A program made the translations under genes and the position numbers. From positions 558,001-622,000 of the forward strand of contig NZ_QUNI01000001.1 of assembly GCF_003385115.1 (NCBI RefSeq): 64,000 bases of DNA, read 5' to 3'. The first letter of the stretch is position 1. Each line of letters starts with the position of its first letter. Positions 36,765 to 46,800 of the stretch are shown here, one piece after another. A model generated the notes under the pieces. That model was not told the DNA's origin. It saw nothing but the letters and a program-made list of their open reading frames with translations, and ran no database searches. This stretch comes from Flavobacterium aquicola. Lineage in GTDB: Bacteria > Bacteroidota > Bacteroidia > Flavobacteriales > Flavobacteriaceae.

Positions 36765-38954
36765 TTACTTCGTTAAAAGCAATTCTCTGTACTTAGTTAA
36801 AGTCCATAATTCATTATCGACTAGTAACTCCAATTTATCACAATGATTCCTAATGATTTCAAAATACGGTTTTACATTATTGCAGTATGCTTCGGCCATA
36901 GCCTGCGCATCTGTCAAAGTATTGGCTTTTTTTCTTTCTTCGGTCATTTCTTCTACTTTGGAATTGATACCTTCAATATGTCCTGAAATCTCTTTTATCA
37001 AAATAATCTGTTCTTTTGCAATCGATTCAAATTCAGAGCCAAAGATGTTTTTTAAACCTTTCACATTTTCGATCAAAGTATTTTGATATTTGATAGCGAT
37101 AGGAATCACATGATTTTTAGAAATATCACCTAAAACTCTGCCTTCAATTTGAATTTTCTTAGTATATTCCTCCAATTCAATTTCATAACGGGCATGCAGT
37201 TCAACCTGATTCATAATACCCATTTCGCCAAATAATTCAACAGCTTGTTTAGACGCTCTCGCTTTCAGAGCTTCTGGAGTGGTTTTAAAATTACTCAAAC
37301 CTCTTTTTGCTGCTTCATTTTGCCAAGCTTCACTATAGCCGTCTCCTTCAAAAAGTATTTTTTTGGACTGTTTGATATATTCTCTCAGCACATTAAAAAT
37401 AGCATCATCTTTCTTCATGTCTTTTGACTCGATTAAAACATCTACTTCATTTTTAAAATCTTTAAGCTGCTTGGCCACAATGGTATTCAATGTAGTCATT
37501 GCATTAGAACAGTTTGCAGACGAACCCACAGCTCTGAATTCAAATTTATTACCCGTAAAAGCAAATGGAGAAGTTCTGTTTCTATCAGTATTATCCAAAA
37601 GTACATCTGGAATTTTACCCACAACATTAAGTTTAAGATCTGTTTTTTCTTCTGGAGATAATTTTCCGGTAGAAACCCCTTCTAATTCTGCTAAAACTTT
37701 AGTTAACTGCCCTCCGATAAAAACTGAGATAATTGCAGGAGGCGCTTCATTGGCACCCAATCTATGATCGTTGCTTGCCGTAGCAATAGAAGCTCTTAGC
37801 AGCGCTTCATAATCATTAACAGCTTTGATCGTATTAATAAAGAAAGTTAAAAATTGCAGATTAGTCATAGGTGTTTTACTAGGACTCAGTAAGTTAACAC
37901 CTGTATCTGTAGATAATGACCAGTTATTGTGTTTACCGGAACCATTGACCCCTTTGAATGGTTTTTCATGGAACAACACTTTAAAATCATGACGTTCTGC
38001 CACTTTCTGCATCACATCCATCAATAAACAGTTATGATCGACTGCAAGATTCGCTTCTTCAAAAATAGGAGCAAATTCAAATTGATTTGGTGCCACTTCG
38101 TTATGACGTGTTTTTACTGGTATCCCCAATAAAATGCATTCCTGTTCCAAATCTCTCATATAGGTTAAAGCTCTCGTTGGAATAGAGCCAAAGTAATGGT
38201 CATCCAGCTGCTGTCCTTTAGCTGAAGTATGCCCCAATAAAGTCCTGCCAGTCATAATAAGATCGGGACGGGAATTTGCCAGCGATTTGTCTATCAAAAA
38301 ATACTCCTGCTCCCAGCCTAACGTAGCAGTTACTTTTTTTACGTTTTTATCAAAGTATTTACAAATTTCGGTAGCTGCTTCATCCATTGCCGATAAAGCA
38401 CGCAATAATGGAATTTTATTATCTAAAGCTTCACCTGTATAGGAGATAAAAATAGTTGGAATACATAAAGTCGTACCAAATATAAAAGCTGGAGAGGTAG
38501 GATCCCAAGCGGTATATCCTCTTGCCTCGAATGTGTTTCTAATTCCTCCGTGCGGAAAACTCGATGCATCCGGCTCCTGCTGCACCAATTGTGCGCCTCC
38601 AAATTTTTCCAGCGGGTCGCTTCCGTCATACGAAGTTTCAAAAAAAGCATCATGCTTCTCTGCCGTAGTTCCTGTAAGCGGCTGAAACCAGTGTGTATAA
38701 TGCGTAACTCCTTTATTTAAAGCCCATTCCTTCATTCCCATGGCAATATAATCTGCCAGTTTTCTATCTATTTTAGTTCCAAATTGAACTGCTCCCTGCA
38801 CGGCTTTAAAAGCATCTGAAGTCAAATATTGCTTCATCGCTTTATCATTAAATACATTAGATCCAAAAAGTTCTGATTTTCTTCCAGATTCCTGAAAATC
38901 TATTAACTTTCTATTAGAAGCTTCTCTTAAAGCTTGAAAACGAATTGATGACAT
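36765..38954 (-). CDS. glnN: Glutamine synthetase type III
   Basis: ATP-dependent glutamine synthesis from glutamate and ammonium. At 729 residues, with the starting segment RFQALREASNRKL, it is the large dodecameric type III enzyme found in Bacteroides relatives. Active-site stretches seen include ATLGWEQEYFLID, RHNEVAPNQFEFAPIFEEAN, the ATP-site GSGKHNNWSLSTDTGVNLL and RTSPFAFTGNKFEFRAVGSS. The C-terminal third (about 580-729) is a type III-specific helical region. It is divergent from the type II-like gene at 39328, and the two share a 373-bp control region. Confidence 0.95.
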   Translation of the reverse strand: MSSIRFQALREASNRKLIDFQESGRKSELFGSNVFNDKAMKQYLTSDAFKAVQGAVQFGTKIDRKLADYIAMGMKEWALNKGVTHYTHWFQPLTGTTAEKHDAFFETSYDGSDPLEKFGGAQLVQQEPDASSFPHGGIRNTFEARGYTAWDPTSPAFIFGTTLCIPTIFISYTGEALDNKIPLLRALSAMDEAATEICKYFDKNVKKVTATLGWEQEYFLIDKSLANSRPDLIMTGRTLLGHTSAKGQQLDDHYFGSIPTRALTYMRDLEQECILLGIPVKTRHNEVAPNQFEFAPIFEEANLAVDHNCLLMDVMQKVAERHDFKVLFHEKPFKGVNGSGKHNNWSLSTDTGVNLLSPSKTPMTNLQFLTFFINTIKAVNDYEALLRASIATASNDHRLGANEAPPAIISVFIGGQLTKVLAELEGVSTGKLSPEEKTDLKLNVVGKIPDVLLDNTDRNRTSPFAFTGNKFEFRAVGSSANCSNAMTTLNTIVAKQLKDFKNEVDVLIESKDMKKDDAIFNVLREYIKQSKKILFEGDGYSEAWQNEAAKRGLSNFKTTPEALKARASKQAVELFGEMGIMNQVELHARYEIELEEYTKKIQIEGRVLGDISKNHVIPIAIKYQNTLIENVKGLKNIFGSEFESIAKEQIILIKEISGHIEGINSKVEEMTEERKKANTLTDAQAMAEAYCNNVKPYFEIIRNHCDKLELLVDNELWTLTKYRELLLTK

Positions 38955-39163
38955 ACCTATATATTAAAAATTAACATCCATTGAATAAACACATACAAAT
39001 GTAAAATATTCTGCTTTACAAATAATTAGTGAATAAATTATATTCTAAAATTCACCTAGATACGACACAAAAAAAACTCTAACACCTTGATTTTTTAGTT
39101 ACAGTAATAAAATTCTTAATTTAAATTTAATATCAAAAAAATATGAATTACGAATTTATTCAT

Positions 39164-39210
39164 TATACCCCTCTAAAATTATAATTTTTCAAATATACCC
39201 CTCCTAAAAT
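39164..39210. promoter_or_regulatory. Duplicated motif between glutamine synthetase genes
   Basis: TATACCCCTCTAAAAT at 39164-39179 and TATACCCCTCCTAAAAT at 39194-39210. The two starts are exactly 30 bp apart, close to three helical turns, so a protein could bind both on one face. A looser CACCCCCCAATTTTA lies near 39249. These C-runs stand out in an AT-rich gap. The rest of 38955-39327 shows only the plus-strand promoter. Confidence 0.5.
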
Positions 39211-39282
39211 GAAGTAATATCAAAAATTTAAAAGACCGAAATAAAAAGCACCCCCCAATTTTACGACATGAGCAATTTATTT

Positions 39283-39290
39283 TATATTTG
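39283..39290 (+). promoter_or_regulatory. -7 element of type II glutamine synthetase gene
   Basis: TATATTTG, a perfect TAnnTTTG, 37 bp before the ATG. The -33 position holds only TTTTA, which suggests dependence on an activator; the duplicated motif lies 73-119 bp upstream. Confidence 0.6.
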
Positions 39291-39327
39291 CATTCAGAAA
39301 AACAAAAAAAAATAAATTATCAATATT

Positions 39328-40341
39328 ATGGCTAAAATTAAATTAGAATACCTTTGGTTAGATGGTTATGAACCAACACAAAACTTAAGAAGTAAAACTA
39401 AAGTTGAAGAGCACGAAAACTTTCAAGGAACTTTAGCAGAAATCGGAAACTGGTCTTTTGATGGTTCATCTACAAGACAAGCTGAAGGTGGTTCATCTGA
39501 CTGTTTATTAGTACCTGTTGCGATTTATCCAGATCCAACTCGTATCAACGGTTATTTAGTAATGACTGAAGTTATGAATGCTGATGGTACTGCTCACTCA
39601 TCAAATGGTAGAGCAACTATCGAAGATGATGGAGATTTCTGGTTTGGTTTCGAACAAGAGTATTTCATCATGGATACTAAAACATTATTACCATTAGGTT
39701 TCCCTATTGGCGGTTACCCTGCTCCACAAGGAATGTACTACTGTTCAGTAGGTGGAAAAAACACACACGGAAGAAAATTAGTTGAAGAGCATGCTGATCT
39801 TTGTATCGCTGCAGGTATCAACTTTGAAGGAATAAATCAAGAGGTTGCTTGTGGACAATGGGAATTCCAATTGTTTGCTCAAGGAGCTAAAAAAGCGGGT
39901 GATGAAATCTGGGTTGCTAGATATTTATTGGATCGTTTAACTGAAAAATATGGTTACTATATTGAGTACCACCCAAAACCACTAGGAGATACTGACTGGA
40001 ATGGTTCTGGAATGCACGCTAACTTCTCTAACAATGTATTAAGAACATGTGGTTCTCAAGAAATTTACGAGAAAATCTGTGAGGCTTTCCGTCCTGTAAC
40101 TGCTGAGCATATTGCTGTTTACGGAGCTTACAATGACCAACGTTTGACTGGCAAACACGAAACTGCATCTATCCACGATTTCTCTTATGGAGTATCTGAT
40201 AGAGGATGTTCAATCCGTATTCCTTTAATGACTGTTCAAAAAGGATGGAAAGGATGGTTAGAAGACAGAAGACCAGCTTCTAACGGTGACCCATACAAAA
40301 TTGCTGCTAGAATTATCAAAACTGTAAATTCAGCTTTGTAA
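39328..40341 (+). CDS. Glutamine synthetase, type II-like
   Basis: A compact glutamine synthetase of 337 residues. The type II (eukaryote-like) signature stretches are present: YLWLDGYEPTQNLRSKT, NWSFDGSSTRQAEGG, FGFEQEYFIMD, GINQEVACGQWEFQ, WNGSGMHANFSN and TGKHETASIHDFSYGVSDRG. All metal and substrate regions look intact. A second ammonium-assimilating enzyme beside type III is unusual in a free-living bacterium; they could differ in ammonium affinity or in regulation. It has a strong downstream terminator and its own promoter. Confidence 0.93.
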   Translation: MAKIKLEYLWLDGYEPTQNLRSKTKVEEHENFQGTLAEIGNWSFDGSSTRQAEGGSSDCLLVPVAIYPDPTRINGYLVMTEVMNADGTAHSSNGRATIEDDGDFWFGFEQEYFIMDTKTLLPLGFPIGGYPAPQGMYYCSVGGKNTHGRKLVEEHADLCIAAGINFEGINQEVACGQWEFQLFAQGAKKAGDEIWVARYLLDRLTEKYGYYIEYHPKPLGDTDWNGSGMHANFSNNVLRTCGSQEIYEKICEAFRPVTAEHIAVYGAYNDQRLTGKHETASIHDFSYGVSDRGCSIRIPLMTVQKGWKGWLEDRRPASNGDPYKIAARIIKTVNSAL

Positions 40342-40360
40342 TCATAAACCAAAGTAAACC

Positions 40361-40394
40361 AAAAGTGCCTTCCTAACCGAAGGCACTTTTTTTT
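40361..40394 (+). terminator. Terminator of type II glutamine synthetase gene
   Basis: Perfect 12-bp stem AAAAGTGCCTTC (40361-40372) with its complement (40379-40390), 6-nt loop, then TTTT. Confidence 0.9.
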
Positions 40395-40462
40395 GGTTAA
40401 TTTTTTTACCATATTAAAACTGACACTTTTTAAAAATGAGTTTGTTTTGTTCAAATGAATTA

Positions 40463-40572
40463 CCCCGAGGCAGAGCCATCGAGGTATCAAGCGGAAGAGA
40501 GTAAATTTTTAGTTTTATGAAAACCTTAGGTTTTCAAACTTTCCTCTTCAACCCCGAGGCAGAGCCTCGAGG
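40463..40572. repeat. CCCCGAGGCAGAGCC direct/inverted repeat unit
   Basis: Two copies of CCCCGAGGCAGAGCC...CGAGG (40463-40484 and 40552-40572) about 90 bp apart. The second forms a CGAGGC-aga-GCCTCG hairpin. Between them is a palindrome TGAAAACC-tta-GGTTTTCA flanked by GGAAGAG and CTCTTC arms. It fills much of the 360-bp gap 40342-40701 together with two terminators; no ORF was found. Confidence 0.65.
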
Positions 40573-40646
40573 AATTTAACTGATTAAATTTGTTTCTTAG
40601 CTTTTGTTAGCAAAAAAAATCTAACTGAAATATTTAAAAAAAAGAC

Positions 40647-40680
40647 AAAAAAAAGGAAATCTTTGGATTTCCTTTTTTTT
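40647..40680 (-). terminator. Terminator after collagen-stub lipoprotein
   Basis: 15-bp stem ending in GGAAATC (40647-40661) with its complement (40666-40680), loop TTTG. T-rich on both strands after the stem. Confidence 0.8.
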
Positions 40681-40701
40681 TATACATCTAAAATTAAATT
40701 T

Positions 40702-41232
40702 TTAAAATTGAATTTGCTGTATTTTACTTTCATCCAAATTCAAAGCTTTCATAACTTCTAAATAATTACTTTTATTTACTGCTATACCAAAATCAGCAGG
40801 TATAATAACAAATCTAAAAACCTGATTATTTATATATACTGGTTTTCCTGCCACATTATCACCACCTACAAAAATGGTAAATGCTTCTTTACTAAAATTG
40901 TAATCGTAGGTAATTGAGTCTCCATTAGAAAAAAATACTGTTGTTGGTATTAACTGCCACACATTAGATCCCGAGTTGTTAATTCCTTCTAATCTATAAA
41001 CCAAAACAGTTTCATTATCAAATAAATCTCCTTCTATATATGTACTAAAATCTTCTGAAATTATATATCCATCAACCGCATCCTTAAAAAAGCTTTTTTT
41101 TATTTCGAATGCAACAGGAACTGCCCCATCTAACCCATCTTGCCCAGGCATACCTGGAGGCCCTTCTGGTCCTTCGCAACTAGAAAATACCATTAGTCCA
41201 ACAATCGTCAAAAGTGTAATTATTTTTTTCAT
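40702..41232 (-). CDS. Lipoprotein with short collagen-like stretch
   Basis: Product of 176 residues from the ATG at 41232; the longer reading uses a TTG. The lipobox Cys is C19 (VFSSCEG), directly followed by five Gly-x-y triplets (GPEGPPGMPGQDGLDG), then a beta-rich region of about 130 residues with no family I recognise. This lipobox-plus-Gly-x-y design is common in Bacteroidota. The function is unknown. It stands alone between a terminator and the esterase gene. Confidence 0.75.
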   Translation of the reverse strand: MKKIITLLTIVGLMVFSSCEGPEGPPGMPGQDGLDGAVPVAFEIKKSFFKDAVDGYIISEDFSTYIEGDLFDNETVLVYRLEGINNSGSNVWQLIPTTVFFSNGDSITYDYNFSKEAFTIFVGGDNVAGKPVYINNQVFRFVIIPADFGIAVNKSNYLEVMKALNLDESKIQQIQF

Positions 41233-41419
41233 CTTATTTATTATTTTAAAGTTCGATAAAGGTATTTCAAAAATCAAGCCAAAAACCTCTATATTTTAAT
41301 TTTATTCAAAAAAACTTAATCGTTTTCGTTTCAACACGAACGCTTCCATATATATTATAACTCAAAAAAAACTTATAAAGTATAAATTGATTAATAAAAC
41401 CAAATTGGAAGCAGTATTT

Positions 41420-42286
41420 TTAATTGGTTAAAACTCCATTACTTTTAAAAACTTTGCTAAAAAACAGTACCTGATACGGTAATGCATTTTCCCAATATTC
41501 CCAAGTATGAGCTCCTGGCCGCTCTGTATAATCATGAGAAACTTTACTATATACAAGTCTCCTGTGTAATTCTCTATTAGACTCAATAAGAAAATCATCA
41601 ACACCACAATCGATAATTAATGCTAGTTTATTCGCTTTAATTTTATCAACCATACCTAATACTGCGTTTTGTGTGTACAAATCCTGATTAGTGCTTTGAT
41701 CCCCAAAAACAGGCTGCATTAATTTTATAACCTGGTCATTTGGTTCTCTGCCCAACATTCCTCCCATATCTACAGCACCGCTCATGCTTCCTGCCGCACA
41801 AAATAATTCAGGATGTTTTGCCGAAAGGGACAAAGCACCATGACCACCCATAGAAAGTCCTGCTATTACACGTCCTTTTTTATCATTAATGGTTCTATAA
41901 GTTTTATCAATTTTTTGAATTACTTCAGACGTTATATAGGTTTCAAACTGACTGCCTTTATTTACAGGACTGTCCAGATAAAAACTAAAAGTTTCTCCCT
42001 CTGGCATTACAATTATAATATTATATTGATCGGCCAAATTCTTTACTGTCATTTTATTTGGAGTACTAGACAGCCAATCAGAAAAATGTCCATATGCTCC
42101 ATGCAAAAGATATAATACAGGATACGCTGTTTTTCCTTTAGCGTAAGAATTTGGCAATACGACTGCAGCTTTATAAGTCTTATTCATTGCTGCACTAGGA
42201 ATCTGCAAAGTATCTACTGTTGAAGCGAAAGACAAAATGGTATTGCCAAATAAAAATGCAATACATACTATAAGTAACTTTTTCAT
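41420..42286 (-). CDS. Esterase D-like alpha/beta hydrolase, secreted
   Basis: Periplasmic or secreted hydrolase of 288 residues. A signal peptide precedes the mature part near STVDTLQIP. The catalytic triad is S145 in AGLSMGGHG, D230 or D231 in CGVDDF, and H260 in GAHTWEYW. The HxW and LHGAYGHFSDW motifs match the esterase D / tributyrin and feruloyl-esterase-like family (COG0627). The substrate is unknown; acetylated sugars or S-formylglutathione-like esters are possible. No sugar-utilisation genes adjoin it, but an AraC regulator follows in the same orientation 75 bp upstream. Confidence 0.85.
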   Translation of the reverse strand: MKKLLIVCIAFLFGNTILSFASTVDTLQIPSAAMNKTYKAAVVLPNSYAKGKTAYPVLYLLHGAYGHFSDWLSSTPNKMTVKNLADQYNIIIVMPEGETFSFYLDSPVNKGSQFETYITSEVIQKIDKTYRTINDKKGRVIAGLSMGGHGALSLSAKHPELFCAAGSMSGAVDMGGMLGREPNDQVIKLMQPVFGDQSTNQDLYTQNAVLGMVDKIKANKLALIIDCGVDDFLIESNRELHRRLVYSKVSHDYTERPGAHTWEYWENALPYQVLFFSKVFKSNGVLTN

Positions 42287-42361
42287 ATTATTTTTTTTAT
42301 AATGTTGAATTGTAAATATACAATTTCCTAAAATAAAAAAATAAGCTAACTTTTAGATAAA

Positions 42362-43234
42362 TTACTCAATGAGAGACTTTAATTCATGTCTGTACTGCGA
42401 AGCACTTTTGCCTGTAAAGGCTTTAAATGATTTATTAAAATGACTAAAATTATTAAATCCGCTTTCGAAACTAATTTCAGAAATACTTTTGTTATTTTCA
42501 GACAAAAGTTTTGACGCATGAACCAAACGGTAATCATTTACAAAAGTGGTAAATGTTTTGTTAGTTATTTTTTTAAAATACCTGCAGAATGAAGGAGTCG
42601 TCATACTCACCAAACTGGAAACAGTATCAAGCTGAATAGATTCCTGAAAATTATCTTTTACATAATTAAAAACTACATTGATACGATCATTGTCCTGAAC
42701 CTGCATTTCCAACGTAAACCCGTCGGCATTCAAAATCGTGTATTCATTATTGGTTTCCAAAGTATTCAAAACACGGATCATTCTTAACAAGCGGTCAAAA
42801 ACGGATTGATTTTCCATATCTTCCATCAAGCCCGCAACTAACTTCTTGGTTTCGGGACCAAAAGCAATACCTGCTTTTGCTTTATTCAAAAGCCGCTGAA
42901 TATTTTTCAATTCCGGAATTTCCAGAAAATCATTACCTAAAAAATCAGGGCGCATCTGAATTACGGTTTCATTCTTATTACCTGTTTCCTCGTTGGTAAA
43001 TCCGCAATGTGGCAGATTACTGCCTATGAGAACTAAATCTCCATCCGAATAATACGATATATGACTTCCTATCTGTCTTTTTCCAGACCCCCCGTTTACA
43101 TATACCAATTCAATCTCTGGATGATAATGCCATAAATCCGATTTACAATTGCTATTTTCTACATATTTTGAAAATGTAAAAGAACTTCCAAAAGTCGGTG
43201 CAATAACTTCTAGTGTTGGATTTATTTTTTTCAT
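42362..43234 (-). CDS. AraC family transcriptional regulator
   Basis: Regulator of 290 residues. The N-terminal part (about 15-100) looks like a cupin-type sensing domain (LWHYHPEIELVYVNGG, GDLVLIGSNLPH), and two helix-turn-helix motifs fill the last 100 residues (SLVSMTTPSFCRYFKKITNKTF and SISEISFESGFNNFSHFNKSF). It could control the esterase gene, which lies downstream on the same strand; that is an inference. It is divergent from a small secreted protein gene at 43421. Confidence 0.88.
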   Translation of the reverse strand: MKKINPTLEVIAPTFGSSFTFSKYVENSNCKSDLWHYHPEIELVYVNGGSGKRQIGSHISYYSDGDLVLIGSNLPHCGFTNEETGNKNETVIQMRPDFLGNDFLEIPELKNIQRLLNKAKAGIAFGPETKKLVAGLMEDMENQSVFDRLLRMIRVLNTLETNNEYTILNADGFTLEMQVQDNDRINVVFNYVKDNFQESIQLDTVSSLVSMTTPSFCRYFKKITNKTFTTFVNDYRLVHASKLLSENNKSISEISFESGFNNFSHFNKSFKAFTGKSASQYRHELKSLIE

Positions 43235-43346
43235 GAGCTTTTGTTTAAAAACTACTCAAATTTACCAAAAAAGAGTTCTATATTATCCAATTTTAACATA
43301 CAACGTTTTCGTGAGGTTAAAATAGCATAGATATTGGAAAAAACTG

Positions 43347-43380
43347 TTGTGTAGTGCAATCGATTATCTCTATACATTTG
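43347..43380 (+). promoter_or_regulatory. Promoter of small secreted protein gene
   Basis: TTG (43347-43349), 23 bp, TACATTTG (43373-43380, perfect -7), then 40 bp to the ATG. Confidence 0.6.
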
Positions 43381-43420
43381 TAATAGAAATTTTTAATACT
43401 AAATTTAAAAAACAAAACAT

Positions 43421-43783
43421 ATGAAAACGATCTTAAAAATTAGTCTAGTAGTATTAGTTGCAATGACAACAATGAGTACTTATGCAACGAATGGTGATTT
43501 TGCTTTAAAAGTAATGAGCGGTAATGGGAAAGAAATTAGTTTTGCTGTAAATCAAATTCAAAAAGTTAATGTAACTATTACAGATAAATTTCACAATGTA
43601 ATTTATTCTGAAGTAGTAACTGGAAAACAAGGTATATTAAAAACTTACAGCTTAGAAGAATTTCCAGTAGGAACTTACTTTTTGGAAGTAGAAACAAATT
43701 CTAAAAAAGTAACTCACGAAATTGTTGTTTCAAGAGAAACTTCAACTTTATCAAGTAAATCATTAGCTTCAGCTAATATCTAG
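43421..43783 (+). CDS. Small secreted beta-sandwich protein (DUF3244-like)
   Basis: Product of 120 residues with a signal peptide (ending TYATN). The mature segment (KVMSGNGKEISFAVNQIQKV, then VGTYFLEVETNSKKVTHEIVV) has the strand pattern of DUF3244-like proteins and of T9SS sorting domains. It lacks the usual sorting-domain ending (KK/R-x-x near the end). The function is unknown. It has a strong promoter, so it may be abundant. Confidence 0.65.
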   Translation: MKTILKISLVVLVAMTTMSTYATNGDFALKVMSGNGKEISFAVNQIQKVNVTITDKFHNVIYSEVVTGKQGILKTYSLEEFPVGTYFLEVETNSKKVTHEIVVSRETSTLSSKSLASANI

Positions 43784-43816
43784 TAGATCTCTTTTAGACT
43801 TACTGATTCAAAAAAA

Positions 43817-43850
43817 ACAAAAACAGCTCCTGAAATGGAGCTGTTTTTGT
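43817..43850. terminator. Bidirectional terminator
   Basis: 14-bp stem ACAAAAACAGCTCC (43817-43830) with GGAGCTGTTTTTGT (43837-43850), 6-nt loop, between two convergent genes. Confidence 0.85.
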
Positions 43851-43869
43851 ATAAAATAAAACCACCAGA

Positions 43870-46800
43870 CTACATATTTCTTCTATACTGTCCTCCTACT
43901 TCAAACAAAGCTTCGGTAATCTGCCCTAAAGAACACACCTTTGTTGCTTCCATCAGGTGTTCAAATAAATTATCTCCTTTTATTGCAGCTTCCTGCAGTG
44001 TCGCTAAATGTTCTTTTACCAAAACGGCATGACACTGATGCAGATTGTCCAGCATTGCAATTTGATATTGTTTTTCTTCTTCTGCTGCACGAATTACTTC
44101 TGCAGGAATAACCGTTGGAGAACCTTTGGAACTCAAGAATGTATTTACACCCACAATTGGAAATTCGCCAGTATGTTTCAAAGTTTCATAATACAAACTT
44201 TCCTCTTGAATTTTAGAACGCTGATACATCGTTTCCATTGCGCCAAGCACTCCGCCGCGTTCTGTAATTCGGTCAAATTCTTGAAGAACTGCTTCTTCAA
44301 CTAAATCGGTCAATTCTTCAATTATGAATGAGCCTTGAATAGGATTTTCATTTTTGGCAAGACCCAATTCTTTATTAATAATCAGCTGAATTGCCATTGC
44401 TCTTCGCACTGATTCCTCAGTTGGTGTTGTAATCGCTTCATCATAAGCATTCGTATGCAATGAATTACAGTTATCATATATTGCATACAATGCCTGCAAC
44501 GTCGTACGAATATCATTGAAATCAATTTCCTGTGCATGCAGTGAGCGTCCCGAAGTCTGAATGTGATACTTCAGCATTTGGGCTCTTTCATTGGCCCCGT
44601 ATCTATTTTTCATGGCTTTCGCCCAAATTTTTCGAGCTACACGGCCAATTACAGCATATTCCGGATCGACACCATTGGAGAAAAAGAACGATAAATTTGG
44701 TCCGAAATCATTAATATCCATGCCACGACTCAAATAATATTCTACATAAGTAAAACCATTTGAAAGCGTGAAAGCCAATTGCGTAATTGGATTGGCACCA
44801 GCCTCGGCAATATGATAACCCGAAATAGATACCGAATAAAAGTTTCTGACATTTTGGGCAATAAAATATTCCTGAACATCTCCCATCAATCGCAATGCAA
44901 ATTCTGTTGAGAAAATACAGGTATTTTGGGCTTGATCTTCCTTGAGAATATCTGCCTGAACGGTTCCCCTAACTTTTTTGAGCGTTTTGGCTTTTATTTT
45001 ATCATATACATCTGCGGGAAGTACCTGATCTCCTGTCACTCCAAGAAGAAACAATCCCAAACCATTATTTCCTTCAGGCAGATCACCTTGATAATGCGGG
45101 CGCTCTACTCCTTTTTCTTTATATATTTTACTGATTATTGCAGTAACCTCATCTTCAAGGTTGTTTTCTTGAATATAATGTTCGCACTGCTGATCAATGG
45201 CTGCATTCATAAAAAAACCAAGCAGCATAGGCGCCGGTCCATTAATTGTCATACTCACTGATGTCATGGCATGAACCAAATCGAATCCTGAATACAGTTT
45301 TTTAGCATCATCCAGACAGCAGATTGAAACCCCAGCATTTCCAATTTTTCCGTAAATATCCGGACGCAGATGCGGATCATTTCCATATAAAGTAACACTG
45401 TCAAAAGCAGTCGAAAGCCTCTTAGCCGGCAGTCCTGCACTTACATAATGAAAACGTTTGTTTGTTCTTTCAGGCCCGCCTTCGCCCGCAAACATTCTTG
45501 ACGGATCTTCACCATCACGTTTAAACGGATACAAACCTGATGTAAAAGGAAATTCCCCAGGAACATTCTCTTGCAGACACCAGCGCAAAATATCGCCCCA
45601 GGCTTTGTACTTTGGCATAGATACTTTTGGAATCTGAGAATGTGACAGCGACTCTGTATGCGTAGCCATTTTTATTTCTTTGTCACGAACTTTAAAAGTA
45701 TAAACAGGATTTTTATACAGGCTGATTTTTTCATCCCAATTGAGAATCATTTCCCAATTGTAGGGATCCAAATCCATTTTTACTTTATCAAATTGATTCA
45801 GCAAAAGATTGATAAAAATTCTGTTCTCATCGTGTTCTGCCAATGCATTTGGAAGAACTGAACTGTCATCAATTCCTGCTTTGTTAATCAAAGGAACTTT
45901 TCCAGAAACACTTTCCAGCGTTTTGAAAATTCCGTATAATTTTTGAGCCACTTGTTCTTGACTCAAAGCTGTAGTATCATATTTTCTGTTATTTTCGGCA
46001 ATTTCAGATAAATAACGGGTTCTATGAGGCGGAATTACAAAGATTTTCTCGCTCATTTCACGGGTAATTTCAAAAGTCGATTTCAAATCAGAATCGGTTT
46101 TTTCTACTATTTTATCCATGATGGATTTATACAAAGTATTCATCCCTGGATCATTGAACTGCGAAGCAATCGTTCCATAAACCGGCATCGCATCTGGATT
46201 TACATCCCAAAGATTATGGTTGCGCTGATACTGCTTTTTCACATCTCTAATAGCATCCAAAGCACCACGTTTGTCAAATTTATTTAAAGCTACCAAATCA
46301 GCAAAATCGAGCATGTCGATTTTTTCTAATTGAGTTGCTGCGCCAAATTCTGGAGTCATAACATATAGTGAAACATCGGAATGGTCCATAATCTCAGTAT
46401 CCGATTGCCCGATTCCTGAAGTTTCCAGAATTATAATATCGTATTTTGCCGCTTTCAAAACTTCAATAGCTTCGGCTACATATTTTGATAATGCCAGATT
46501 GGATTGACGCGTCGCCAATGAACGCATATATACTCGAGGATTGTTAATCGCATTCATTCGGATTCTGTCACCTAACAATGCACCTCCAGTTTTTCTTTTG
46601 GATGGATCAACAGAAATTAATCCAATCGTTTTTTCTGGAAAATCAATTAAAAAACGGCGAACTAATTCGTCTACCAATGATGATTTTCCTGCGCCTCCAG
46701 TTCCTGTGATTCCAAGTACCGGAATTTTTGAAGTTTTATTTTTTTCGTGAATTATATCAAAGAAAGGTTTCGCAATTTCTGGAAAATTCTCGGCTGCCGA

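Noticed and set aside
37363-37767. 134-codon plus-strand frame inside glnN
   Set aside because: Lies wholly antisense to a well-conserved enzyme; no family similarity or own signals.
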